NCBI RefSeq assembly: GCF_047948215.1
Contig: NC_134462.1
Span: forward strand, 117,548,437 to 117,612,436
Direction: 5' to 3'
Source of the DNA: Lycorma delicatula
Lineage: Eukaryota; Arthropoda; Insecta; Hemiptera; Fulgoridae
Length of the DNA: 64,000 nucleotides
The notes beneath the pieces are model-generated. The model was given only the letters and a program-made list of their open reading frames with translations. It had not been told where the DNA came from and searched no databases. Below, piece after piece: positions 1 to 12,600 of the stretch. How positions within the stretch are numbered: position 1 is the stretch's first letter; every line of letters starts with the position of its first letter. A program made the position numbers and the translations under genes.

Positions 1-1071
1 TAGTATGTGGCCTATAAGTCTGTCTCTTCTTTTAACTATATTTTTCCAAATGCTTCTTTCTTCATCTATTTGCCGCAATACCTCTTCATTTGTCACTTTA
101 TCCACCCGTCTGATTTTTAACATTCTCCTATAGCACCACATTTCAAAAGCTTCTAATCTTTTCTTCTCAGATACTCCGATTGTCCAAGTTTCACTTCCAT
201 ATAAAGCGACACTCCAAACATACACTTTCAAAAATCTTTTCCTGACATTTAAATTAATTTTTGATGTAAACAAATTATATTTCTTACTGAAGGCTCGTTT
301 AGCTTGTGCTATTCGGCATTTTATATCGCTCCTGCTTCGTCCATCTTTAGTAATTTTACTTCCCAAATAACAAAATTCTTCTACCTCCATAATCTTTTCT
401 CCTCCTATTTTCACATTCAGTGGTCCATCTTTGTTATTTCTACTACATTTCATTACTTTTGTTTTGTTCTTGTTTATTTTCATGCGATAGTTCTTGCGTA
501 GGACTTCATCTATGCCGTTCATTGTTTCTTCTAAATCCTTTTTACTCTCGGCTAGAATTACTATATCATCAGCAAATCGTAGCATCTTTATCTTTTCACC
601 TTGTACTGTTACTCCGAATCTAAATTGTTCTTTAACATCATTAACTGCTAGTTCCATGTAAAGATTAAAAAGTAACGGAGATAGGGAACATCCTTGTCGG
701 ACTCCCTTTCTTATTAGGGCTTCTTTCTTATGTTCTTCAATTGTTATTGTTGCTGTTTGGTTCCTGTACATGTTGGCAATTGTTCTTCTATCTCTGTATT
801 TGAACCCTAATTTTTTTAAAATGCTGAACATTTTATTCCAATCTACGTTATCGAAAGCCTTTTCTAGGTCTATAAACGCCAAGTATGTTGGTTTGTTTTT
901 CTTTAATCTTCCTTCTACTATTAATCTGAGGCCTAAAATTGCTTCCCTTGTCCCTATACTTTTCCTGAAACCAAATTGGTCTTCTCCTAACACTTCTTCC
1001 ACTCTCCTCTCAATTCTTCTGTATAAAATTCTAGTTAAGATTTTAGTTAAGATTTTAAGATTTTTAAGATT
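1..1071 (-). mobile_element. LINE reverse transcriptase fragment, frame open, runs off left edge
   Basis: Reading the minus strand from 1071 to base 1 gives 357 codons without a stop; a TAA lies just upstream at 1072-1074. The translation shows reverse transcriptase blocks in order: FGFRKSIGTRE, FIDLEKAFDNVDW (catalytic Asp, about 850-876), GVRQGCSLSP (676-705), and LRFADDIVILAES with the FADD catalytic pair at 565-576. A thumb and C-terminal part follows: VEEFCYLGSKIT, RIAQAKRAFSKK, VWSVALYGSETWT and a final IGHIL, where the window ends. This is the order seen in non-LTR retrotransposon ORF2 proteins; I do not assign the clade. The N-terminal endonuclease and first RT blocks are missing, as in ordinary 5' truncation, and the 3' end lies outside the window. 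No frameshift or stop interrupts what remains, so this is probably the youngest LINE copy here. Confidence 0.9.
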
Positions 1072-1080
1072 TTATACAAT

Positions 1081-3720
1081 AAATATTTTAGTAAATTAGT
1101 ATGTCGTATTGTGTGTCCGTTTTTTACAATAACTGATCTACTACATATTTAACCAAACATTTTTAATATATCTTAAAAATCTTCTTTCTGTTTACCAATC
1201 AGAATTAATTACTCATTATATTTAAACGTTTATAAATATCTTAGATATGAAATCTTATGATTATTAAAATTTCCTAATTGAGTAGATTTTTTTGGAAACG
1301 AGCGTTAAAAAACCAGTAATTAAAAAAAGGTTCTTTTCATTTTCATAACCTTTATTCATTTATAGACGCTCACATCCTGACCTCCGTAGAGCAAGACACC
1401 CAACTTTTCACGATCCCGTTCCCCACGCCACCATCGCCGTTCCAAGCCATGATAGGTTTTACCAGAGGTCGTCTTTTAGACGACCTATATAAAACTTCAA
1501 TTAGACTATGCACTCAGATCATTACTAGACTGAGTTCTTTAAACACCAAAAATATTATCCTCTTACCAATAAAAACTGTTGATCGCAACAACGACAATTT
1601 TTTCCTACAATTCAATTTACTCGAAGTCCTCTTGATTTCATTAAAAATCAAGAAATAAATTCACAAATTTAATAAGCCTCTAATGTAAACATATTCTATC
1701 TCTCTTTGCTCCGGTCCGCTTTCGGAAACGAGGTCAGTCCCTTTACCCTCCCACACTGCAGCTCCTTCACAGAGTTCTCCACACATCCATTCTCATCTTA
1801 ACAGCGAATCTCTCACCTAACCGGGGCTCTATACCAAAAGTCCTGCCTTGGCGCAGTAAACACCCAGGCGGGCCCCTAGCTTCCCGGCCCTGTTATTCTA
1901 TCTATTTATCTATAACGGGATCAGACCCTCTCAGCCATAAAACGTCATATAGATGCTCACAATCACAGGCTGTTGCCCGGATACAAATACCTTACGATTT
2001 TCTTTTTGTGAACAGTGAAATGTGGGTAGCGTATCAAAAAATGGCAAGCCTACTGTACTGGTATTCCAACTCAGAACCTTCTGGAGGAAAGGAAGTGAGA
2101 CTACCACTTCGCCACGTAAGACAGAAAATATGTTAGTAGTATAGCATTAAACAATTCTAGTAGTGAAATAAACAATTCTAATTACGTAAATATATTTTCT
2201 GCGATTTTCTAGCTTTCAACATTTTTAAAGTAAAATATGAACAAGTTACAATAAAGGACTCGCTAAAATAATGAGCTAGCGCCGATGAAAATCATTTAAT
2301 TAAGGTATTTTATTTCAATAAATACATCAATATATCTGTTTTATGTATTGTATTTACTGATTAAAGCAATTAAGAAGTTCAGAAAAATTTTATTCTGACT
2401 TTAATAATTATTATTATTTATTTTTATCTAAATTATATGATTAACCCTTTATTTTTACCTTTTTAAAATTTCTAAAGGGAGATTCAACCATTTATTTATT
2501 CCTGTCTAGATGTTTTTTAATTATAACATCATATAAATCTTAGACGTATATGATGGTATAAACAAGAAGAATTTAATGTTAATACAAAATTAATAATAAT
2601 AAAAAAATGATTATTTAGAATTAATAAATAGAAAGTGAATCAAAATAAAAAATCGCAGATAAAAAACTTTGCATTAACACGGTTATAAAACACAGCGTAA
2701 TTAAAAAATCATCCTGCATAAAATATCAGATAAAATGGAGTAACAACGTTATAATAATTTCCCATAATTATCTCGTAAAAAAAAGAAGGAAGTTCGAGGA
2801 AATGATACCGACCATCTGTAATAAAGCGGAAAGAAACAAACAGTCGATCCAAGAAAGGAATACAAGTTGACGGATAGTTTATTGTCAGCATAAATCTCGT
2901 GCAGATGATTCGTTTCAAACCGTACCGGCGCCGATTTGCGCAATCACACAGGCCATTTCTATGACACATCATTCTTGTCGCGATAAATATGCTTACTTCA
3001 CATACTCGTCAGTTTCAGTAAATTTAGTACTTTTATTTTTATTATTTTAAAAAGATTAAGAATTTTTTAGTTAAATAAACTATTTTTTAAGTTCTTTATA
3101 TTGATCAAATTTCCCATAAAGTGGAACCATTTTTGGTACTACTTCTAAATAATGTCGTACAGCTTGTTTCTTTTTTTATTGGAAATTCAAATTATAAATT
3201 AATAATAAAATCTCTAAGTTAAATTTTAATTTAAAAAAATATTTAATATAAGTCTGGGAGCAATCCTTTTTAAAATAAAACAATATTAATTGGAAAATAT
3301 TTTTAAATGCAAAATCATTTTAATTCATTTTTACTTTGAAAATAATTGCAATTGTAAATCATTTTTAAGAAATACAAAAATTGAATTTTTTAACTCTTGT
3401 ATTACGTGGCAAACCAACGGAAAAATGGTTGATAGAAAAACCTAACTTATTTTTAATAAATCTGACGTCACTTATGTAGAAGAACTTCAATATGAAAAAT
3501 AAACAGTAGAATGCGTTTTTTGTATATGATGTTATTCAGCATTATTTAATCATCTCTACTTTGGTTATTTATCACGCAATATTTTTTACTATTTTCAAAA
3601 TAACTACATATTGTACTATTTTTAAAGTCTATTATTAATTATCATATTTTTTTAATGAAGAAACTTTATTACCGTACTTGTTTTTTTTTTATTATTACTT
3701 TTAAGACCATAATGGATCAC
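1081..3720. other. Non-coding stretch, with a GC-richer segment at about 1360-1970
   Basis: No protein family is recognisable. Most of it is AT-rich. The part from about 1360 to 1970 is clearly richer in G and C, with runs such as cacccaggcgggcccctagc near 1860. It holds a short hairpin at 1466-1486 (9 bp arms aggtcgtct/agacgacct, 3 nt loop) followed directly by tatataaaa. It may be a decayed repeat. A weak tRNA-like or SINE-like stretch lies near 2060-2120 but is too degraded to call. Confidence 0.5.
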
Positions 3721-3724
3721 TTTA

Positions 3725-4790
3725 GTTCATTTTTTTTTTTGCAAGTTCTTTCTTTTCTTGCTGATTTGTTGTTTTTCAGCTTTTCTTTTTTGCCAGTAAT
3801 TTCTAAGGGTTTCAGATCTTCTTGCCCTTTCTTGTTCAGAGTACACCCGGCTTATTGTTTTCTTGGGTTTTGATAGGAATCTTGTTTCTTTATTTTTTTA
3901 ATTTCTCATAGTTTCCGGTTTTCGTTTTTAGGTTTTCACGGGTTATGTCTAATTCCTCCATGTCTTTCTGTACTTCGTATAACCAGTTCGGTCTGCTTTT
4001 CTTGTTCCAGAAAAGTTCGATTATCCGTCTGATAAGTCTGGTCTCTTCCGTTCTGAAAATATGTCCTAGAAAGGAAATTCTCTTCTTTCTAAATTTATTA
4101 GTTATCGGGATAATAGTTTTGTAAATCTCTTCGTTTGGAATAATTCTCCAAATCCCGTCTTTTTTAGTGATTTTTCCCGATGCATCGTCGTAGAATCTGT
4201 CTTTCAATCTTTTCCAGTTTGTCGGTAAACCTTGTCTGGTACGGTCCAAATATGGTTTCGCATCCGTAAAGTATTTCTGGTTGGATAACTGAGTTATAAT
4301 GTCTTATTTTTGTGTTTATGGACATGCATTTTTTGTTATAGATGTTTTGTGTTTTTATTGTGGCTTTGATGAGTTTATTTATTCTTTCATTCCAGTTTGC
4401 ATTTTCTTGGAGGTTGTGCGTGATGTTTTCCCCCAAATATTTAAAGTTTTCTACTAGTTTTATGTCATTATTGTTTATTTTTACTTTGCTTATGCATAGT
4501 GGGTCTCTCACCATAATTTTGGTTTTTTCGTATGAAATTTTTAGACCGATTTTCCCTGCAATCTCTTCCAGTGTTGACAGTTGCTATCTGGCCTCTTCTA
4601 TATTTTGGGATAGTAGGGCTAAATCGTCCGCAAAGCCTAGGCAATTTACTGAGATACCTTTTCCAATTTTAACGTTGTCTTGATTTAATTTTTTCCAATC
4701 CCCCGTATTATAAATTCAAGGGCACAGATGAATAAAAGCGGTGACAGTCCATCTCCTTGTCTCAGTCCTGTTTTGATGTACTTGTTTTAA
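3725..4790 (-). mobile_element. Degenerate LINE reverse transcriptase, frameshifted
   Basis: Minus-strand translation shows GLRQGDGLSPLLF (about 4738-4768), then LGFADDLALLSQ with FADD at 4623-4634, then KLVENFKYLGENIT, SVIQPEILYGCETIF and KIERQILRRCIGK. These are the RT palm and thumb blocks of a LINE ORF2. The upstream RT and endonuclease are absent. The coding sequence is broken. A stop or shift follows the GDGLSP block. A 1 nt shift near 4165-4180 moves the frame from IERQILRRCIGK to KDGIWRIIPNEEIYK. Another shift in an A run near 3890 leads to a basic C-terminal part, RVYSEQERARRSETLRNYWQKRK, quoted here only to mark it (roughly 3740-3850). It differs from the copy at the left edge of the window (RQGDGLSP versus RQGCSLSP), so it is a different family. 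Both strands carry spurious short frames here. Confidence 0.85.
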
Positions 4791-4799
4791 TTTGAACTG

Positions 4800-7145
4800 T
4801 TTTATTTAAAATAGACTGTAATTATTCTGAAATGAAAATAGTTTAACGTTTAAGATCCCAAGAAAATTAAAATTTTTTTATATCAATTAAAATAAATAAA
4901 ATGTACTGATTGGAGTAGATGTCGTGAAAACTTATGTCGCTAGCCAATAAGATGAGCTAACAACGTTCCCGTAGCAACAAATACTCCTACTGATTAACAC
5001 CCACTTAAATATTCTCCCTATCAAGTATACAGACTTGTAAACTAATAAATTATTATTATTTTTTTTATCCTGAATTATGATTTGCAATGTTTTATTGAGA
5101 TCAGCTGAAGCTTTTTCCTTTCATCCTTAAAAAAGTATTACATATTTATATATTTTAAGCCTGCACTAAGTTTAAATTTATTATATTACAGCAATTTTGG
5201 AAATTAATTTTTTTGACAAAAAAAATTATTGTTAAAGTAACGAGTACTGATAGCTTAAATTGATTTTTTTGGTGGAATTTGTTGTGATAAGATGTTAAAT
5301 AAAAATTAGTTAATGTTTGTGTTTTTCATGTTGGTTTATCTACAGCTGGAGGTTGGATTCTTTTATTACTTTTTTTTTTTTAATTAATTATAAATTGACA
5401 AGTATGTATGCATTAAACAAATTATTAGTAGGATAAATATATATATATATTTTATATAAAAGATTAAATGGTTCGTTATAAATGACTTCAAAAATTTTAA
5501 TTTAGAAAAGAAAACTAGACTAAGAGCTACTTGATGACATGTAACTTATTCACGAACGACAGAATTAATGGTCTATAGTCCTGATTCAGTACGTAACAAA
5601 TTGCTTATCATACCTATGTCCATTTGCACTAATGGATATAATGAATTAACAAGTTCCTTGGTTCACTGATCTCATTTTTTTGTCTATATAGAAATTTATA
5701 AATACTACACACCCGCGCGCGTGTACACACACACACATCTTTACAATAAAAAAATTGAATGAAAAATTCGGCTTTTATTAGATCTTTCCATTTTACATTC
5801 ATAACTTTCTTGTACGTTGCCTAAAAATTCGATTTACTACGGTATAAATCAGTAGCATTAGTTTTTTATTTTTTCTTAAAGTTACTTGTTTTTTGTATCA
5901 CTTAAAAAAATGATATGCAGCCCACAGTAAAATACAAAAGGAGAATATATTGTCGCTTTATAAATAATGTCAAAGTCAATATCAAAATTTATTTTATCTT
6001 TCGTTAAATTATCTAAAATTTAATAGTTAGCAGTCATTTTGATTTTTACATTATACTACCTGTTCTACCTACGCAACTTTTGGGTTACATATAATACGCC
6101 TTAGACAAAATTAATGTTAGTATATTGTTGATATGTGTAGGGAAACTTTTCATTAAAAAAGGGATATTTTGTTTTAAATGAATTCAATATTGATAAAAAT
6201 ATTTAATATTGTTCGTATTATAATAATTGTTTTATGATACTTTATTAATTGAGAAAACATCTAATTTTAGTAATACAAATTAGTTATATAGAATTTAGTT
6301 TCTTTAGAACACTGTACCTATTTTAGAAAATTGAAATTTAACATTTTTTTCTGTTAATATAGAATATCTCTTAAAAGATTTTTGTAAGCTTAATTGACTC
6401 GGTATCTGATCTTATCCAGTCTCAGTTTACATTCAAAAGATATTTTTAACGTAAAAATTACTTGAAACGTTAGAATAAATTCATTTTTTAATAAATATTA
6501 AAGAACCCTTAATTTGATGTTTAAAAAATGTAATAAAAATATTTGACATCTAAAGAAAAATTAAAAAGTATTATTTTTTAATGGAATTTTTTTAAAAATC
6601 GGTAATGTTTATTTTAGCCATTTTTTTATTTATATCTTACTAAAATATACGCTTCACATATGATTATAAAAGCACATTTTTCACATGAAAAAACCTTTCA
6701 AGAAATGCAAAGGCGAGTAATCTGGATCTTCAAAATTAAATGAAAAGCATGCGAAGTAATGCTGTAAAAATGTCTACATGTATAGTACTAAACGTGAGGT
6801 AAGTCTCGCTGGGATATTTCTGATACATTCTACGATTTTCAAATAATTTTTTTTTAATTTTTGCGAAAATATATAATAATTTCACTTTGCTACAATAATC
6901 CATATTTAAGTAATTATTACGACTAAAATATTTTTTAAATATCGTGAAATTATCTGTCTAGACAATTTTGTTGTTTACAAAAAAAAATTCTGCTGTGTGA
7001 AAAAGAACACCATAGAATTGTTATGTGCAAAATAAAAGAAAAATATTAAATTATTAATGTATATAAGAATCGAATACCTTTTACTAAAGTCATTTTCTAT
7101 TAAAAGTGCAATATTATAATATTATATATATATATATATATATGT

Positions 7146-7178
<33 letters not shown>

Positions 7179-9170
7179 AATATTACCGTATATATATAAA
7201 TAAATTGTTATAAATTACAATCTATATTTTTGTTTAAATACATTTTTCTATACATCTTATTAAAAATTTTATTTAAAACATGAAATTTTACGTGGTTGGC
7301 AGTCTCTTACAGGATTAAGTTTTTTACGTTTTTTTTCTTTTTATTCGAACAATGGGGTAGACAAATTAAGAGCATACTGTAAGTCGAAGGATACTTGACT
7401 TAATGATAATTTTATTTATACATAATCTTTCGTTTATAAATTATAATTATTCAAAACGCTATTAAAAATAATACTATTGGATCTATTTTTATAAAAAAGA
7501 ATTATTATATCGTAAACCTTAAAAATGTATAAAATGTTTTACTTTACCATTTCCTAATAATATGAAAAAATATGACAGTAAAGTTTTAATACTTTCCTGG
7601 CATCGGTATTTATTCTTATATAGTGGAAAATTAATTATGCATGTAAATGAATTACCTAAAATATCTTTTTTTGGTGGTCGGGTATGAATTATGATGAAAT
7701 TTTATTCTAATATTATTAGTAAAAGTTTATTATTTAAATTTTTAATATTATTAAAGTTTCAAATAAACCAAGAAAGTGTTGAAAAATTAAAAAAAAATCT
7801 ATATATTTATACTTTGATCGGCTTCCCCAACCGTAATAATAAAAATATTTTGAAGGTACGTAACCCCCAAAGTTTTTATCTTTTTTTGGACCGCTTGCAA
7901 TACTACTATACCTAAGAAGACATTAAAAAACAACGGTTAAAAAGTAATCAATAAATAAAAAGATGGATTTTTCCGATTTTGGGGAAGGGGGAGTTTTAAG
8001 ACAATTATTTTTTTATAAAAGGTAAGATGAGCGTGCGCGCAGGTACTGAAATTAATAGAAAGTGGAGTTATATTAACAAAATAGAAAATTAACCCTAAAA
8101 GAATATTTATTTCGGTTCCTTGAGATATTGACCCCAAACAATCAAATTTTGACCAACAAAATGTCTCAAATACAAGACTCTCTCCACAAAATTTCATCAA
8201 AATCGGTCACTCAAGAGTTATTAAGCTTCAAACACGTCCACGCACGTACATATGTACAATACGTACGAAATTTAACCCCCCACTTTTTGTTTTTTAGGGT
8301 CACTGGATCATGAAACGTTGATAAATGCAAAAACCCCTTACCCTGTTTTTTGACTGATTACAATACTTACCTTCTTGCAGCAAATTTTTAGAGGTATGAT
8401 GCCAGTAAAGTAAAAAAAAAAAAAACTAAATGGATCATTATTTTTATAGAAACAGTTTTTAATCCTTATTTCAGTGGAGCAGTATATCCCTGTTGTATTT
8501 AATTACTTTAATACGTTTTCAATAATCTTTTCATTGAACAAGAAATAAATATGTTGTATGTTTGATCTTCTGATTAAAAATATACCCATTGATGTATGTC
8601 TAATGCTTTTTTCTCTTTCAGTGAGTTTTGGTTGCGGTACTGTAAAGATAGCTTCGTAATGTGTAGTCGTTTCAGTATTTCAGTTGTTCTGTGAAGTTAT
8701 ACAGGTTAAAGCTACTGAAATATCGTATTTTTTTTATATATGACATTTTAATTTTTCGTTGGAATTTTTTTGCTGGAGTTTTCATGTACCGCGTATTACT
8801 CTGATGGGGATATGCTCTAATGTGAGTTTTTAGTGATTCGTAGCATTAACTTTTGATAGGAATCTTTTGAATTATCTTAATACCTCTGTGACTATATGTA
8901 TTCTAAAAGTTGTATGCCGTAGATTCAAAAGTATTAAATATTACTTTGATTTTTTGCAATTTATTATTCGGTAATTTTTTTTAATATCCAATAACGGATT
9001 TTATAGCTGTCATTTTATCTTTTTTGTTTGTTTCATAAATGTACCTTCTAAGTAAATAGTTGTGCCGAGTAAAAATCAAAATGTTAGGTTGTGATGAATT
9101 ATAGAAATTGTCCTTTAAAGTGGTTTCATTATAATTCTTAACAATTGAATCACGCATAGATCAGGCATAG
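4800..9170. other. AT-rich non-coding DNA with simple repeats
   Basis: No gene or recognisable transposon protein. Simple-sequence tracts include a cg/ca tract near 5710-5740 and an (AT)n followed by (GT)n tract at about 7117-7180. The segment 7940-8300 contains phrases such as atttcatcaaaatcggtc and near-palindromic cgtacatatgtac, typical of decayed non-autonomous insect repeats. I cannot assign it to a family. Confidence 0.5.
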
Positions 9171-9176
9171 ATTTTC

Positions 9177-9873
9177 ACTTCCTTGTACGAAGTAAAGCAA
9201 ATATTGTGATCGCGAAAAATTTCGGTTTTCAGCTTTCAATGAAAATATCAATTTTGACCATTCCTGAATCCATTTTGACTAGTTTCGTCGTGACATCTGT
9301 ACGTACGTATGTATCTCGCATAATTAAAAAACAATTAGCCGAAGAATGTTGAAATTTTGGATTTAGGACGGTTGTAACAACAAGTTGTGTACCTCCCTTT
9401 TTGATCGCAATCGACTGAAACAAAAGTGTTCGTAAAAGCTCAAAAAACCAAAAAAAATTGTTATTTTTAGACTTTTTCTTAACTTCAGTAATAAGCCTTC
9501 ATTGACAGCTTTTCAACGATATAAAGCGGTACTTATTTTCATTGGTTCCAAAGTTATAGCCAAATAAAATTTTTATTAATTAAATATTTGAATCTTACAA
9601 GGGGAAGGCATATCAGTTCAAATCCGACTTCATCTCTTTTTTTAACTTTTTTTAAAATTAAATATATTGATTTTTAATAATTAGTATGCTCTAATTGTAA
9701 AAACGTTTTACAATAAATAAAAATCCAATAATAACAATAAAAAAAAATATCAGAAGTTAATAATGAAATAAAATTTTATGTACTTTTCTTAAAAAAAAAA
9801 AAAAAAAAAAAAAATGTGTATATGTAATTTAATTGGCGTACAAGGAAGTCATGTAATGTCCATATCAGATTTT
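9177..9873 (+). mobile_element. Non-autonomous DNA-transposon-like repeat, copy 1
   Basis: This block recurs at 51160-51818 in the same orientation with high similarity along its length. Shared stretches include ttgtacgaagtaaa near the start, atcgcgaaaaatttcg, tttttcttaact and acaaggaagtcatgta near the end. In this copy the start acttccttgtacg (9177-9189) is an exact reverse complement of cgtacaaggaagt (9837-9849), giving 13 bp terminal inverted repeats. Similarity between copies continues to about 9873, so the true right end may lie beyond the inverted repeat. No coding capacity is seen. The interior holds an A run at about 9791-9814 and a tract resembling a tRNA B box (gttcaaatccgact, about 9617-9630). 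I infer a MITE-like element; no target-site duplication could be fixed. Confidence 0.75.
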
Positions 9874-10879
9874 TGTTTTATGTTTAACTTGAGTATTAGT
9901 TATTTCTTATCAGTCGGGTTTGAAATTTTTTTATAATAATGTTATTAGAAAATAAATAAGGGCTTCAAGGTAAATGTATATACATTATAATTTATTTAAT
10001 TATTATACTGTTGAAAGGGGTAAAACTTTATATCTATATTGCAAAGAATTGCAGCTAGTCGTTTTTAAATGTGTCTGTACTTGATAAATGTAACTTTTAC
10101 GATTACATTTGTATCTTAAATATTTAATGAGTTATCTACTTTAAATAAAAACATTAAAAATTTTCATAAACACAAAATTAATATTATTTCATATTTACTT
10201 CCTGTGAGCTATAAACACGAATGACTTTTATTGAACAGTCAGTGTCATATATATATATATAATTACTTTAGTTTGCGTGTAGAATGTTCAGATGTAAGAA
10301 TAAGCAATTAAAAAACGTTAGGTTAGTCCAGAAATAACTTATGGTTTTTGTATGTATCTTATAAAAATAAAGAAGTATAATTTTGTTGTAGTTTGTTTTA
10401 TTCTATGATAAAATAATTAAACGAAAGTAATAAGATCCCCCATAAAGGCACTCAAATTTAAATGATATGGTACCCAATTTTCACTTTGGTCCTTGTTGTT
10501 TAATGCTTACGACTGCTAATGGTTAATAGCATGTAATAAACAGTCAGAATCTTTTTATTATACATTATTTGTAAAGTAATAAAATCTTCTTGGTGAAACT
10601 TATTCTATATCGATCTATATTATGAATAAATAAAAGAAATTAACTGTGAAAATGATAATCATATTATCATTATATTAAAAAAATTGGATTGAACTACTAA
10701 ATTCATTAAATGCATAAATAAAATCATTCTTTCAGATCACGTCAGGAACTGCTTTATTCGCTACTTCATAGGTAAAAAATAACTACCTGAATGGATGAAG
10801 GGAACTTTATTACGTAAATAAGTTATTAAAAAAAACTCTCTAAATTTATAAAATTTCTTTCTATGTCTAATACGTTTTT
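9874..10879. other. AT-rich non-coding DNA
   Basis: Nothing coding is recognisable. The sequence ttaggttagtccagaaataa at 10319-10338 resembles a mariner-type terminus and could be the far end of the transposase relic that follows, but the interval between does not translate to transposase. Confidence 0.35.
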
Positions 10880-11195
10880 TAAACCATCAAAACTTAACAT
10901 TTTGTTGGGAAATTTACGATCACCCATCATACAGTCCGAACTTAACTACTTTTGATTACCATTTGTTAGGGAAACTTTTTGGCGGTAAGCAATTTGCGGG
11001 TGACGATGAACTTAAAAATGGTGTTAATTAGTGACTAAATGGACTGGCGGCAAAAGAATACAATGAGGAATACTGAAGCTAGTGTATCGCCACGATAAAT
11101 GTCTTAATTCATGTGGCGATTATATAGAGAAGTAGTATAAGTTACGAAGTTTAACAGAAATAAAAAATATTTATAAAGTTTTCAGAATAAATCTT
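10880..11195 (+). pseudogene. Mariner-type transposase relic, C-terminal part
   Basis: Plus-strand translation from about 10895 gives CWEIYDHPSYSPNLTTFDYH, then LLGKLFGGKQFAGDDELKNG. This matches the mariner/Tc1 C-terminal catalytic block (the usual form is HPPYSPDLAPSDYHLF). The Asp in FDYH would be the third catalytic acidic residue. Two stop codons follow (tagtga near 11030), then NGLAAKEYNEEY. After a shift of frame, LVYRHDKCLNSCGDYIEK ends at a stop near 11131, as expected for the end of mariner transposases. The N-terminal two thirds cannot be recognised upstream. The copy is dead. It abuts the 3'-truncated jockey-like LINE that begins at about 11195 on the opposite strand. Confidence 0.8.
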
Positions 11196-12600
11196 TTTAT
11201 AACGCCTTATACAACAACAATTTGTAATTTAAAGACAACACGGACCTCCTTCCTAGTAACCAGTTCAACCGCTTTACCTTGATATTTAGTTGCTTTCTCT
11301 TTTCTCTCGCGTTTTTTTTTTTTTTTTATATTTCCAAGTTACGCGACGGTCCAAATGAACGACCTAACTTGAACGGCCAAGTTAGGTGGCGGTTCTAGGC
11401 AACGAAGGTTATCCGAATAAGGGATGTGTACTCCATTTAGACAGACTCGTGAACAGACTTCCCTCCTCATTGCAAACGTCACATGACTTGACTTTGCTGT
11501 GTTAACCTTCCGTTTACCTAGTCTTCTATTTAGCTAGCCATTCACTGAGAAACTCTAACTTAGACTGCAGTTTCTCCGATGTTACTGTTGTTTAACGTCA
11601 ACCGCCATAATCGTAGTGTCATCAGCAAAGGACGAGTGTTATTTTCTGTGCAGGAAGATCAGCAGAATAGGTTGAATACAAAACCGAGCTCAAGACCTGA
11701 ACCCTGCTGAATCCCATATTTCGTATCAAAAAATCCTGATAATACTTGGCCGTATTTAACATGTGAAACCGTTCATCAAGGTAGGCTCAACTTAAGTTTG
11801 TACAACAGACCAGGAAACCCTACCTTATTGAAAACCTGTTGGATATCCAGAAATACCGCTGCGCAGTATTACTTCTTTTCTAAACAACCGAGATGAAACT
11901 AATTCTATGAATTTCTTCAATGGTGGGTTGCCCATTCCGAAAACCAAATTGCTGGTCGGCAATAACATTCCTTTCTACTAAAATAGGTCTGATTCGTCCA
12001 ATGAAGAGCTTCTCAAAGATCTTAGAGAGATTTAGCGAAAGGCTTATAAGTCTGTAGGACGATACATCTTTTCTAAAGATTTGCCTGGTTTTGTGACCAT
12101 CATTATTTGTGGCACTTCCCATTCCGATGGGAAATACGTGGTCCGAAGGATGCCATTGAAGAGCGTTTTATGTATCTGATAACCCTTAATGGTAACATAA
12201 ACAGCATTTTATGAGTTCTTAAGTCAAACCCAGAAACCTTGTTTTAGCCTCCTACTTTCCCGATCGTTTTCCATATTTTTGCACATGTGAAACCCGGTAA
12301 AGGTTGAAATATAGGATTCGGGTTATCCGAGAAGTCATATATTTCTCCATCATCTGTTCTCTTCGTTTAAATCATTGAAAAATCTTGGTTAGGTGTTCAG
12401 AAAATAGTTCTGACTATCACTTCGAGTTCATAGAGTCGGTGTCCTTAAAGATGGAAATGAGAGCGGAGGCTGAAGAAGTCTTCACAACCTTCCACAACGA
12501 ATCTCTACCTGAAGGGGAAAGACTTTCCAAGTAGTGATTGAACGTCTTATTCTTGATAGTGACTGACATGATTGATAAGACGCTATCCAAAGTGAAATAT
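11195..12600 (-). mobile_element. Degenerate jockey-like LINE, RT region, truncated at both ends
   Basis: Minus-strand reading, from high to low coordinates, shows FNHYLESLSPSGRDSLWKVV (about 12480-12545), typical of the jockey-clade linker before RT. A relatively intact RT block, SSYRLISLSLNLSKIFEKLF...QQFGFRNG, lies at 11930-12060. It is followed by CAAVFLDIQQVFNKVGFPGL (about 11800-11860), FADDTTIMAVDV (about 11595-11630), WLAKWRL-like sequence, KVNTAKSSHVTFAMRREVC, LNGVHIPYSDN and LNWLLGRRSVLSLNYKLLLY (11200-11260). Frames shift several times and stops are present. The 3' end stops inside the RT C-terminus at about 11195. This is unusual for LINEs, which normally lose the 5' end, so a later deletion or insertion is likely. 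Confidence 0.85.
11362..11387. repeat. Inverted repeat inside LINE relic, 10 bp arms, 6 nt loop
   Basis: On the plus strand acctaacttg (11362-11371) pairs with caagttaggt (11378-11387) around aacggc. On the minus strand it sits between cgttgcctag and the codons for LHLDRR-like sequence, exactly where jockey-like proteins read YLGLHLDRR. About 31-32 extra bases here interrupt the motif. Confidence 0.7.
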
